DNA of 64,000 nucleotides from Maribacter polysaccharolyticus (GTDB lineage Bacteria > Bacteroidota > Bacteroidia > Flavobacteriales > Flavobacteriaceae), in the NCBI RefSeq assembly GCF_028882255.1, contig NZ_JARBUY010000005.1, forward strand, positions 310,001 to 374,000, in the 5' to 3' direction. This document shows positions 1-8,535 of the stretch, in pieces. The notes under the pieces were generated by a model. That model worked only from the letters and a program-made list of their open reading frames with translations. It did no database searches and was not told the DNA's origin. Made by a program: the position numbers and the translations under genes. Numbering within the stretch: position 1 is the stretch's first letter; every line of letters begins with the position of its first letter.

Positions 1-1076
1 TCAACCTTCATCCGGAATGGATGATCAAATACGGTAAAAAATACTATTACGACCCAGGACTTCCGGAAGTCCGGAAACGATTGGTCGATATCATTACCGA
101 ATTGGTATCCAATTATGACATTGACGCCATCCATTTTGACGATTATTTTTATCCGTATAAGATCAAGGGTGAAAAGTTCGATGATTCCCTTACTTTTATT
201 TCGGAGGTTTTACCGCACCAATCCTTGGAAGACTGGCGACGTAGCAATATCGATTCCTTGGTCATGAACGTCCATAAGACGATAAAACAGCACAAACCAT
301 GGGTACAATTCGGTATCAGTCCGTTCGGGGTTTGGAAAAACAATACCACAGATCCCAAGGGTTCGGATACTTCGGCAGGACAAACGACCTATGAAGACCT
401 ATATGCCGACCCCATGACCTGGATGGAAAATGGATGGATCGATTATATTATCCCCCAGGTATATTGGAGTATGCACCTACCTGCAGCCTCACACCTTAAA
501 ATAGTGGATTGGTGGGCAAAAAACAGTAAAGGGACCCATCTTTATATCGGCAACGGGGCCTATAAGGTTCGTAACAACGGTGATACGGCCTGGGACAGTA
601 AAAGGGAGCTTCCGAATCAATTGAAATTGGCACGAAAGACCCCGGCCGTAGGAGGCAACGCATTCTTTAGTGCCAAAAGTTTAATGGACAACAATCCCGA
701 TGTGGTACAAATCCTAAAAAAGAAAATATATAAATTTCCTGCATTGCCCCCCAGTGCTCCCTTAGCACCAAAAGGTAATGCAGAATATGTACAATTGGAA
801 TCCTGGACCGAAACGAAGGAAAACCAAGTGTTGAATTTCCGGAACGCAGAGGAATATCGGTATGCGATGGTATATAGAACCGGAAAGAACACCCAAAAGT
901 CCTACCCCATAAAAAAAATGCTTGTGAAGGCCCCTGTGATAAACGGCCAACATATCAGCCTTCCAAAAACGGCCCTCAAAGGCCTTAAAAGAATCGCAAT
1001 TACCTTTATTGACAAATACGGGCAAAAGCATAAACCGATCATATTGAATTTGAAAAAACACACCTCCGACACATGA
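1..1076 (+). CDS. GHL10-type glycoside hydrolase-like protein, 5' end outside window
   Basis: The open frame runs in from the left edge (codons readable from base 3), so the N-terminus is missing; the ATG at 21 is internal to the domain. The visible part matches the C-terminal half of the glycosyl-hydrolase-like 10 family (PF02638, YddW-like): a DAIHFDDYFYP segment around residue 35, then FGISPFGVWKN and IDYIIPQVYW, as in these TIM-barrel proteins. About 100 C-terminal residues look like a beta-rich accessory domain. Family members are usually exported and are proposed to act on cell-wall glycans. The stop overlaps the start of the AmpG-like permease by 4 bases, so the two are translationally coupled; with NagZ next, a role in peptidoglycan turnover is likely but not proven. 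Confidence 0.8.
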   Translation, partial: NLHPEWMIKYGKKYYYDPGLPEVRKRLVDIITELVSNYDIDAIHFDDYFYPYKIKGEKFDDSLTFISEVLPHQSLEDWRRSNIDSLVMNVHKTIKQHKPWVQFGISPFGVWKNNTTDPKGSDTSAGQTTYEDLYADPMTWMENGWIDYIIPQVYWSMHLPAASHLKIVDWWAKNSKGTHLYIGNGAYKVRNNGDTAWDSKRELPNQLKLARKTPAVGGNAFFSAKSLMDNNPDVVQILKKKIYKFPALPPSAPLAPKGNAEYVQLESWTETKENQVLNFRNAEEYRYAMVYRTGKNTQKSYPIKKMLVKAPVINGQHISLPKTALKGLKRIAITFIDKYGQKHKPIILNLKKHTSDT

Positions 1077-2347
1077 TACAAAAAGACAAATGGGCATGGG
1101 CATGGGTACCCATACTTTATTTTACCCAAGGACTCCCTTATGTACTGGTCGTGACCGTATCGGTGATCATGTACAAAAAATTGGGGGTCAGCAATGAAGA
1201 CATTGGCCTTTACACCAGTTTGCTATACTTACCATGGGTCCTTAAACCCCTATGGAGTCCGTTTGTAGACCTAAAAAGCACGAAACGGAATTGGTTTTTG
1301 GCCATGCAGCTCCTTATTTCCGTGGCACTTTTAGGGGTAGGTTTGACCCTACCCACCAAAATGTTCTTTATGACCACCTTGGCATGTTTCTGGATGACGG
1401 CATTCGCATCGGCTACCAATGATATAGCTTCTGATGGGTATTATATGTTAGGGCTTACCGAAAAAAAACAATCGTTTTTTGTAGGTATTCGAAGTACTTT
1501 TTATCGTTTGGCCATGGTGACAGGGGAAGGACTGATCGTCATTATGGCCGGTTTTTTAGAACAAAAATACGGCGATAACACCAAGGCTTGGAGTTTAACA
1601 ATGACCACTACGGCCTTTCTGATGTTGGCGTTGACCGTATCGAACTATTTCGTTACCCCGAAATACGAATCCTCGTCGGCGATCATCAAGGAAAAACCCA
1701 AAAGTTTTTGGGAAGTGTTCACCTCCTTCTTCAACAAACCCAATATCGGTATTGCCTTGACCTTTATATTGACGTATCGATTAGGGGAATCCCAATTGGT
1801 AAAAATGGTCGCCCCCTTTCTTTTGGATACCCCTGATAAAGGGGGGCTGGGCTATTCAACGGAACAATTGGGAACGATCTTCGGTACGGTGGGCGTAATC
1901 TTCTTATCGCTAGGCGGTATTTTAGGAGGCATATTGATTTCCCGTGACGGACTAAAAAAATGGATGCTTCCCATGATACTTTCCCTCAATATACCCAATA
2001 TTCTATATGCCTTACTGGCTTTTACAAAAACCACAAGTATCGTGGCCGTAACGGCCACAGTGATCTTTGAGAAATTTGGTTACGGTTTTGGATTTGCCGC
2101 TTTTCTAATGTACTTGATCTATATCGCCGAAGGCAAATCGAAAACATCGCATTATGCCATTGCCACAGGTTTCATGGCCCTTGGGATGATGTTACCGGGA
2201 ATGATCAGTGGTTACCTACAACAGTGGTTGGGGTACGGTGGGTTTTTTGTCTGGGTGGTGATCGCCTCCCTTCCTGCCCTTCTTTTATTGAAATTCATAA
2301 CCTATCCTGCCGATTACGGCAAAAAAACAAAGCATACCGATGTCTAA
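1073..2347 (+). CDS. ampG: AmpG-like muropeptide MFS permease
   Basis: A 424-residue, 12-helix major facilitator protein of the AmpG type. The N-terminal YFTQGLPY motif and the sequence TSLLYLPWVLKPLWSPFVD are typical of AmpG proteins, which import anhydro-muropeptides (GlcNAc-anhMurNAc peptides) across the inner membrane by proton symport. The gene overlaps the preceding glycosidase by 4 bases and the following NagZ gene by 8 bases, so the three are one operon. The context (exported glycosidase, permease, cytosolic hexosaminidase, and AnmK a few kb on) fits cell-wall recycling. The exact substrate cannot be read from sequence; Bacteroidota AmpG homologues differ widely from the enterobacterial one. 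Confidence 0.85.
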   Translation: MIQKDKWAWAWVPILYFTQGLPYVLVVTVSVIMYKKLGVSNEDIGLYTSLLYLPWVLKPLWSPFVDLKSTKRNWFLAMQLLISVALLGVGLTLPTKMFFMTTLACFWMTAFASATNDIASDGYYMLGLTEKKQSFFVGIRSTFYRLAMVTGEGLIVIMAGFLEQKYGDNTKAWSLTMTTTAFLMLALTVSNYFVTPKYESSSAIIKEKPKSFWEVFTSFFNKPNIGIALTFILTYRLGESQLVKMVAPFLLDTPDKGGLGYSTEQLGTIFGTVGVIFLSLGGILGGILISRDGLKKWMLPMILSLNIPNILYALLAFTKTTSIVAVTATVIFEKFGYGFGFAAFLMYLIYIAEGKSKTSHYAIATGFMALGMMLPGMISGYLQQWLGYGGFFVWVVIASLPALLLLKFITYPADYGKKTKHTDV

Positions 2348-3935
2348 AATACTGCCCTACTTACAAGCGTCAGCAACATTGCCCCTTATTGAGAAAATAG
2401 GTCAATTATTCATGCCCGCCGCATTCATTAACGATGCTGAGGAAGAAATCAAGGCCATGGAGGCCCTTATCAGTGAAAACCATATAGGAGGACTCTGTTT
2501 TTTCCATAGTAGGCAAAGTGCTGCCACGAATTTTGAAGGTAAAAAAAAGATCGTTTACAATGAACAAAGTTTTGAAACCCTTCGATACCTGATCGAACGC
2601 TATCAAAAAAAATCAAAACATAGGCTTCTTATCGCAATTGATGCCGAATGGGGACTTGCCATGCGAATAGAAAATACACCGCAATATCCATACGCCCTAA
2701 CCTTGGGGGCCATACAGGACAATACCGATTTGGTTTTCCAAGTAGGGAAGCAAATAGCCCATGATTGCAAGCAAGCAGGAATCCATTATAACTTGGCCCC
2801 GGTTTTGGACATAAACAATAATCCCAAAAATCCTGTAATCGGATATCGCTCTTTTGGAGAAGATAAGATCAATGTAACCGAAAAATCATTGGCCTACCTT
2901 AAAGGATTGCACAGTGAAAATATACTTTCGAGCATCAAACATTTTCCCGGACACGGGGACACGGCCATCGATTCCCATTTGGGATTGCCGATCATCGAAA
3001 AATCCAAGGAAGAATTATTGGACAATGAACTTTATCCTTTCAAGGAACTTATAAAAGAAGGGGTAGATTCCGTTATGGTAGGTCATCTTTGTGTACCGGC
3101 ACTATCCAATGACAAACAGATTTCCTCGAGTATTTCCAAAGATATGATCAAAGGGTTCTTGCGAGCGGAGCTTGGTTTTGAAGGGGTGGTCATCTCCGAT
3201 GCCCTTAATATGCATGCCGTATCCAAAAATTATCCCATAAAGGGTGAATTGGAATGGCTGGCCTTTGATGCCGGGAATGATATTCTTTGTTTTGCGGAGG
3301 AGGTTGGTGCCGGGATTGAAATGATTTCGAAAAAAGCCGACAAGGATCAAATCGAAGAGGCCTTTAAACGGGTATGGACCCTGAAGGGGAAAGCTTTTAT
3401 AAATGAAGTGGACAAGCCTATAGGACTTAGTGACCCCGACCCATTGAACGAGGAAATAGCCAAAGCCAGCATCACTTTGATACAAGGCAATGAAGAGGAC
3501 CATACCACATTTCGGAAGAATGGGTTTATCGGCATCACAAATGCCATGATGACCGGGAACCCCTTTTTCCGGATGATTGCGGAAAACCATAGTTTTCGGG
3601 CTTATTCCTTTTATGACACCTCATTTACGAGGTTAAGGGAATTGGTCGAAAAAGAAGAAAACATTCTCTTGGCCATAGTACCCCCACAAGCCAAACCAAC
3701 CCATAATTTCGGTTTTTCAGACGAAGAAATCGATTTTTTCAATGCATTGATCAACACCAAAAATACCGTCCTATACCATTTTGGGAATCCGTATGCATTG
3801 GCACTTTTTGATTATCACAAGGCCAAATCGGTCGTAATGGCCTACCAAAATTTCGATGCATTCCAAAAAGTAGCGGCGAACCATTTTCTTGGCAACCTTA
3901 CGGCCCTTGGCAAACTACCCATCCATTTAAAATAA
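2340..3935 (+). CDS. nagZ: Glycoside hydrolase family 3 beta-N-acetylhexosaminidase (NagZ-like)
   Basis: A 531-residue GH3 protein. The NagZ signature KHFPGHGDT is at residues 200-208, with the mobile-loop Asp/His pair used as general acid/base, and the nucleophile lies in VISDALNM (Asp287). NagZ removes GlcNAc from GlcNAc-anhydroMurNAc (peptides) in the cytosol. At 531 residues it is longer than proteobacterial NagZ (about 340) because it carries a C-terminal alpha/beta domain, as in many Bacteroidota and Bacillus NagZ proteins. No signal peptide is visible, which fits a cytosolic enzyme fed by the AmpG permease it overlaps by 8 bases. A strong hairpin terminator lies 36 bases after the stop. 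Confidence 0.88.
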   Translation: MSKILPYLQASATLPLIEKIGQLFMPAAFINDAEEEIKAMEALISENHIGGLCFFHSRQSAATNFEGKKKIVYNEQSFETLRYLIERYQKKSKHRLLIAIDAEWGLAMRIENTPQYPYALTLGAIQDNTDLVFQVGKQIAHDCKQAGIHYNLAPVLDINNNPKNPVIGYRSFGEDKINVTEKSLAYLKGLHSENILSSIKHFPGHGDTAIDSHLGLPIIEKSKEELLDNELYPFKELIKEGVDSVMVGHLCVPALSNDKQISSSISKDMIKGFLRAELGFEGVVISDALNMHAVSKNYPIKGELEWLAFDAGNDILCFAEEVGAGIEMISKKADKDQIEEAFKRVWTLKGKAFINEVDKPIGLSDPDPLNEEIAKASITLIQGNEEDHTTFRKNGFIGITNAMMTGNPFFRMIAENHSFRAYSFYDTSFTRLRELVEKEENILLAIVPPQAKPTHNFGFSDEEIDFFNALINTKNTVLYHFGNPYALALFDYHKAKSVVMAYQNFDAFQKVAANHFLGNLTALGKLPIHLK

Positions 3936-3970
3936 AGATCCTGCCCATAGGAATTGGGTACATGACATAA

Positions 3971-4009
3971 AAAAGCCCCAATGGTATCTTATACATCATT
4001 GGGGCTTTT
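3971..4009. terminator. Bidirectional rho-independent terminator
   Basis: A perfect 13-bp inverted repeat (3971-3983 with 3997-4009) has a GCCCCAATG core, a 13-base loop, and runs of A before and T after, so it can end transcription on both strands. It lies between the convergent NagZ and DUF1080 genes. Confidence 0.85.
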
Positions 4010-4028
4010 CCTTGTTAATAGGACTCCC

Positions 4029-4835
4029 TTACAGTTCCTTGATTTTTATGTTCCGGAACCATACGTCATCCCCATGATCTTGTAGCCCGATATATCCTTC
4101 TGCAGGAACCTCGGCCCAATCAGGATTCAACGCCGGGAATTTACTACCAGCGACCAATTCGTTCCATTCCGGTGTCCATAAATGATACTCCACGACGTTT
4201 TCACCGTTTTGATTATGGATCACCGTGCCTTTGAATACGGTAAGTTCTACGGTATTCCATTCCCCTGCCGGCTTGGCATTCTGGGGTTTGGCAGGGATTA
4301 AATCATATAAAGACCCGGCCATACGATTACCATCCTTACCCAATTTGGCATCCGGATGTCTTTCATTGTCCAATACCTGCATTTCCGGAGCTGTTTTCCA
4401 GATATAATCCAGTTTTTCCTCACCGAGGTAAAAGATTCCTGAATTGCCCCCTTCAGATATCTTCCATTCCAAACGCAGGGTAAAGTTCTGGAATTTTTTA
4501 TCGTAAATGATATCCCCACCATCCTTGGATCCGGCTTCTCCCCTACCGGAGCCGATCATGTGCAAGGAACCATCAACGATTTCCCAACCTTCCGGAAAAT
4601 GGTCTTTTTTATAGCCCCTCCAACCTTCGGAAGTACTGCCATCGAAAAGCATTACCCAACCTTCGGCCTTTTCCGCTTCGGAAAGTCCATTCATTGGGGC
4701 CTCTTCCTGCATTTCCATTCCTGCTTCGGCTTCAACTGTGGATTCTTCTTTTTGTTCGGATTTTTTCTCCTTACAACCATGAAGTACAGGGAGGACCATC
4801 AATCCGAAAATAAAAACTAAACTTATTTTTCTCAT
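4029..4835 (-). CDS. DUF1080 lipoprotein (3-keto-disaccharide hydrolase family)
   Basis: A 268-residue protein with a lipoprotein signal (hydrophobic segment then LHGC, Cys21) and a charged, Glu-rich linker, followed by a DUF1080 (PF06439) lectin-like beta-sandwich. Diagnostic segments are WVMLFDGSTSEGWRGY, NSGIFYLGE and YIGLQDHGDDVWFRNIKIKEL at the C-terminus. Members of this family include 3-keto-glycoside hydrolases, and they are often paired with Gfo/Idh/MocA oxidoreductases that oxidise sugar C3. Such an enzyme lies directly upstream on the same strand (86 bases apart). The protein is probably anchored in the envelope. The hydrolase assignment comes from family knowledge; no catalytic residue was verified. 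Confidence 0.82.
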   Translation of the reverse strand: MRKISLVFIFGLMVLPVLHGCKEKKSEQKEESTVEAEAGMEMQEEAPMNGLSEAEKAEGWVMLFDGSTSEGWRGYKKDHFPEGWEIVDGSLHMIGSGRGEAGSKDGGDIIYDKKFQNFTLRLEWKISEGGNSGIFYLGEEKLDYIWKTAPEMQVLDNERHPDAKLGKDGNRMAGSLYDLIPAKPQNAKPAGEWNTVELTVFKGTVIHNQNGENVVEYHLWTPEWNELVAGSKFPALNPDWAEVPAEGYIGLQDHGDDVWFRNIKIKEL

Positions 4836-4861
4836 TATTATTTGTTTATTGGTTTTGAAAA

Positions 4862-4890
4862 CAGAACCAACCTATAAAAGGATGGTTCTG
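4862..4890. repeat. Hairpin between the oxidoreductase and DUF1080 genes
   Basis: An 11-bp inverted repeat with one mismatch (4862-4872 with 4880-4890), loop of 7. On the minus strand it is followed by four T residues, so it could be a weak terminator or attenuator between the Gfo/Idh/MocA gene and the DUF1080 gene. Confidence 0.4.
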
Positions 4891-4921
4891 CCTATGGATT
4901 AATATTGATATTTGTTTCGAG

Positions 4922-6433
4922 TTATTTGGGCATATCCGGTAATGACCAACCATCCCTATAGGTATGTTTGACCAATTCTTCGGCATAGGCCATAGCGTTC
5001 ATGGGGTCTGTCCAATCCTTATCAAATGTTGGGTGGCCATCGTGGATCTTGAACCCGTCTTTAATAACGGTCCTGATTTCCTCGTTCGGGCCAATATTGG
5101 TGAATTTCATGTTTTCACCATCCCATTCAAGGGTTTTGTTCAGGGCCTGTAGACGAACCGCCAAGACGCCCATTACTACCATTTCATTAAAAGGACCGGC
5201 TTCCGCAAAATCGGATGTACATGGCTTTCTATTCTCGGCACTTTCTTTACAAGCCCGTACCCAATCCATTTCATGCGCTCCTTTACTCCATGAAAGACCT
5301 AATTCATCTTCTACCCTACGTTCTGTTTTAGGGGCGGATATTTTCCTGCCCGATAACAATTCCGGTTCTACACCATAGCAACCTACGTGAAGAATATCTT
5401 TTGTTCCGTAGAAGAAAGTTCCACCACCGCTTTTATTCGGTTCTTTACCTGAAGGCCAATTGTCGGGCAACATAGGCTTGATTCCACCGTCGTACCAACT
5501 TACCTCAACCTCATTTAGTTTCATCTTTCCTTGTCTACCCCTTGAAGGGAACGTAAGTTTAACGGCTTGGGACACAGGGGCTGAATCATTCAACAACAAT
5601 GAAGAACTAGCCTGTACCTTAGAGGGATAACCTAATTTTAAACCTTCAAACACAGGATGTAGTATATGGCAAGCCATGTCCCCTAGTGCTCCTGTTCCAT
5701 AATCCCACCATCCTCTCCAGTTCCATGGGTGGTACACTTCATTGAAAGGACGCATTTTCGCAGGTCCCGTGAATAAGTCCCAATCGAGGGTATCGGGTAC
5801 CCAGTCCCCTCTTTCCGGGGTATTCAATCCTTGCGGCCAAATAGGTCGGTCTGTAAACGACTCCACCTTGGTCACATCCCCTATAGCGCCACTCCATAGG
5901 ATTTCACAGGTTTCAGCAACTCCGGCACCCGAAGCACCTTGATTTCCCATCTGTGTAGCCACTTTATATGTGTCGGCCAATTTGGTCAATAACCTGGATT
6001 CATAGACCGAATGGGTCAATGGTTTCTGTAAGAAAACATGTTTCCCCATGGTCATGGCATTGGCTGCGATGATCGCATGGGTATGATCTGCCGTGGCAAT
6101 GACCACACCATCTATCTGATCGCCCATTTCATCGAACATTTTCCGCCAATCCCAATATTTTTTGGCCTTGGGATACCTATCAAAAGCTCCTTTGGCATAT
6201 TTCCAATCCACATCACAAAGTCCAACAATATTCTGACTCTCCAAATTCTTTAAATTTGCCAGGCCCATACCCCCGACTCCGATACCGGCAATATTCAATT
6301 TATCGCTAGGGGCTACATGACCAAGTCCGCTTACCGCATAAGACGGTACTATCGTAAAGGCAGCGGAGGCCGCCAAGGTTTTACCGACAAAATCACGTCG
6401 GGATAAAGTCTTCTCTTTTTTCTTATTAGTCAT
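4922..6433 (-). CDS. Tat-exported Gfo/Idh/MocA family oxidoreductase
   Basis: A 503-residue NAD(P)-dependent sugar oxidoreductase-like protein. It opens with a Tat signal (SRRDFVGK at residues 11-18, then a small-residue hydrophobic stretch), so it should be exported folded with its cofactor. The Rossmann domain follows (GIGVGGMGLANL near residue 50; ATADHTHA; then the EKP-like motif as LQKPLT), and the C-terminal half is the Gfo/Idh/MocA alpha/beta domain. Tat-borne members of this group in Bacteroidota are linked to oxidation of glycosides to 3-keto sugars, which fits the DUF1080 gene just downstream. The pair interrupts an otherwise plus-strand cell-wall recycling group. Substrate unknown. 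Confidence 0.85.
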   Translation of the reverse strand: MTNKKKEKTLSRRDFVGKTLAASAAFTIVPSYAVSGLGHVAPSDKLNIAGIGVGGMGLANLKNLESQNIVGLCDVDWKYAKGAFDRYPKAKKYWDWRKMFDEMGDQIDGVVIATADHTHAIIAANAMTMGKHVFLQKPLTHSVYESRLLTKLADTYKVATQMGNQGASGAGVAETCEILWSGAIGDVTKVESFTDRPIWPQGLNTPERGDWVPDTLDWDLFTGPAKMRPFNEVYHPWNWRGWWDYGTGALGDMACHILHPVFEGLKLGYPSKVQASSSLLLNDSAPVSQAVKLTFPSRGRQGKMKLNEVEVSWYDGGIKPMLPDNWPSGKEPNKSGGGTFFYGTKDILHVGCYGVEPELLSGRKISAPKTERRVEDELGLSWSKGAHEMDWVRACKESAENRKPCTSDFAEAGPFNEMVVMGVLAVRLQALNKTLEWDGENMKFTNIGPNEEIRTVIKDGFKIHDGHPTFDKDWTDPMNAMAYAEELVKHTYRDGWSLPDMPK

Positions 6434-6778
6434 ATTGTACTTTGTATAATTGGTTAAATAATCAATAAATCATTTTAATCAAGGGTAGATACTTCTTTCA
6501 AGAAACACAAAACATCGAACCACAAGCATGATATCAATTTTGATTAAAAACAAATGGCTGTTGGAAATTACCGATTCTAAAAATAAACATTTTTAACAAA
6601 AACTAACAGAAAAAAACCGCAGAATAATAATTTCCCCCAAAGTAAATAATGATTATTGTAATTTTTATACAATCACATTGTTGAAAAAGTATCGTTCGAT
6701 TTGCTCTTTTTAGCATTGAAACTTAGTAACTTTCCGCTTATTTTTTTCCTATTCCATGAACAATTATACTTTCCGATT
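6434..6778. other. Divergent intergenic region (345 bp)
   Basis: AT-rich spacer between the minus-strand Gfo/Idh/MocA gene and the plus-strand anmK gene. It holds runs of A and T and a possible anmK promoter (6701-6734); no gene, RNA or repeat was recognised. Confidence 0.6.
6701..6734 (+). promoter_or_regulatory. Possible anmK promoter
   Basis: TTG at 6701-6703 and TAACTTTC at 6727-6734 are 23 bases apart, close to the Bacteroidota pattern TTG-N17-23-TAnnTTTG with one mismatch. If right, the TTG at 6701 is part of the promoter and translation begins at the ATG at 6779. Confidence 0.3.
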
Positions 6779-7855
6779 ATGAACATTTATAAAGTCATCG
6801 GACTCATGTCCGGAACTTCCTTGGATGGTTTGGACCTTACCTATTGCCATTTTACGAAAACCTTGGACCGTTGGGACTATAAGATCGTGAAAACCCGAAG
6901 TGTCGCGTACTCCAAAAAAATGGAAGCACAATTGAAGGATTCCATATCCCTTTCTGCCGATCAACTTCTGATTTTCAACAATAACTATGGGGAATGGCTG
7001 GGAAAAGAGGTGAAATCCTTTATTGCTGACAACCATTTGAAGGTCGATTTTATAGCCAGCCATGGCCATACAACCCATCATCAGCCTGAAAACGGCCTCA
7101 CCTACCAAATAGGTTCGGGCCAACATTTGGCCAATACCTGTGGCTACAAGGTAATATGCGATTTTAGGACCAATGATGTCGCTTTGGGAGGACAAGGGGC
7201 GCCTTTGGTACCCATTGGTGATCGGTTGTTGTTCGGGGAATACGATTTTTGTTTGAACCTAGGGGGAATCAGTAACATATCCTTTGAGAAAAACGGCCAA
7301 CGCATTGCCTATGATATCGGGTTGGCCAATATGGTCCTGAATCATATTACACTAAAAATAGACCTGAAATATGACAAAGGAGGGGCATTGGCCCAAAGTG
7401 GAAAGATAAATGAAAAAATGCTCAAGGCACTGAATACTTTGGAATACTACCGCTTACCCTACCCTAAATCCACCGGCTACGAATGGTTTATGGAAAAAGT
7501 CGTGCCCATTGTAGCGGCTACCGATGACCGTATTGAAAATCTTCTGCACACCTGCATTCATCATTTATGCGAACAAATTGCCATTCAAGTCCATAACACA
7601 AAAAGTCCATCGGAATCCAGTTTATTCGTAACGGGTGGTGGAGCATTGAATGATTTTCTTATAGCAACCTTGAGGGAAAAATTAGGTAAGGAGGTAAAGG
7701 TCGTGGTCCCATCAGGGGAGTTGATCGAGAATAAAGAGGCCTTGATATTCGCCCTAATGGGTGTTTTGCGTATGGAACGGGAAATCAACGTACTTTCTTC
7801 GGTCACAGGTGCCATTAGGGATTCATCGTGCGGGGTGCTTTATTGGCCTAACTAG
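6779..7855 (+). CDS. anmK: Anhydro-N-acetylmuramic acid kinase
   Basis: A 358-residue kinase of the AnmK family, which cleaves the 1,6-anhydro bond and phosphorylates anhMurNAc to MurNAc-6-P in the cytosol. The N-terminal GLMSGTSLDGLDL nucleotide motif, GGQGAPLVP, LGGISNIS and a C-terminal VTGGGALNDFL segment are all present. The usual DTGPGN motif reads DIGLAN here, which occurs in Bacteroidota members. I chose the ATG at 6779 because the frame upstream to a TTG at 6701 encodes no family residues and overlaps a promoter-like sequence. It completes the recycling set with AmpG and NagZ, from which it is separated by the two minus-strand 3-keto-sugar genes. It converges on the next gene with an 11-base gap. 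Confidence 0.9.
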   Translation: MNIYKVIGLMSGTSLDGLDLTYCHFTKTLDRWDYKIVKTRSVAYSKKMEAQLKDSISLSADQLLIFNNNYGEWLGKEVKSFIADNHLKVDFIASHGHTTHHQPENGLTYQIGSGQHLANTCGYKVICDFRTNDVALGGQGAPLVPIGDRLLFGEYDFCLNLGGISNISFEKNGQRIAYDIGLANMVLNHITLKIDLKYDKGGALAQSGKINEKMLKALNTLEYYRLPYPKSTGYEWFMEKVVPIVAATDDRIENLLHTCIHHLCEQIAIQVHNTKSPSESSLFVTGGGALNDFLIATLREKLGKEVKVVVPSGELIENKEALIFALMGVLRMEREINVLSSVTGAIRDSSCGVLYWPN

Positions 7856-7866
7856 GTATTCCGAAT

Positions 7867-8535
7867 TTAGAGCAAGCCTTTGCGGTTCCAATGAAACAAT
7901 AGGTCGTTCAACATGGGGGTCCGGGTCTTGGATAAATTGGACACGATCTTTAAAAATACCATTGCCGTTAAAAAGGCATCGCCAACCGCCGTGTGGCGAT
8001 CATGTTTTTTCAAGTTGAAGAACGAACACAGACGATCAAGGGAATAGAGTTCCTCCCGATCTTTACATAGGGTGGTTTTCTTGAACAGTATTCCGGTATC
8101 CAATACCTTGTTCTTGAGTTTGGGCAACCCCATTCTATCGAGCCCGATATTGATCATGGTGATATCGAAAGCTGCATGATGGGCCACCAAAACAGCATTC
8201 CCGATATAAGCCAAAAAAGCTTTTATGGCCTCTTCTTCGGATAGTTTATGAACTTTCCCTTCTTTTAAAATACCATGTATACGTACGGTATCGGCATTAA
8301 AGAATTCCTGTTTTACGTACAACTCCAATGAATCCCCGACATCGATCATCAAATCAAAAACCGAAACGGCCCCAATGGACAAAATACGATCCCTACCAAT
8401 GTCAAGTCCCGTTGTCTCGGTATCGAAGACCACAAAGCGAACTTCATTCAAATGGCGCGAGGGTTTATTCTTGAAATGACGGGTGTAGTCCTTCCAAAAT
8501 TCGGGCGTATTATTTCTGAACATCCTTTTGAACAT
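7867..8535 (-). CDS. DEDDh 3'-5' exonuclease (DnaQ/epsilon-like)
   Basis: A 222-residue exonuclease. The DEDDh motifs are clear: FDTETTG near residue 35 (D, E), HHAAFDITM (D) and HDRHTAVGDAFLTA (H, D). It lacks the polymerase-binding tail of a replicative epsilon subunit, so it is probably a stand-alone proofreading-like or RNA-processing nuclease. It starts directly after the stop of the cNMP/CBS/DUF294 gene with no spacer, so the two are co-translated. The same pair occurs beside VC_2705-type symporters in Proteobacteria, to my knowledge, which ties it to the acetate block here by context, though its job there is unknown. Confidence 0.88.
   Translation of the reverse strand: MFKRMFRNNTPEFWKDYTRHFKNKPSRHLNEVRFVVFDTETTGLDIGRDRILSIGAVSVFDLMIDVGDSLELYVKQEFFNADTVRIHGILKEGKVHKLSEEEAIKAFLAYIGNAVLVAHHAAFDITMINIGLDRMGLPKLKNKVLDTGILFKKTTLCKDREELYSLDRLCSFFNLKKHDRHTAVGDAFLTAMVFLKIVSNLSKTRTPMLNDLLFHWNRKGLL

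Noticed and set aside
762-1103. Long open frames opposite to real genes
   Set aside because: These and many similar frames lie antisense to well-supported coding sequences and their translations show no domains.
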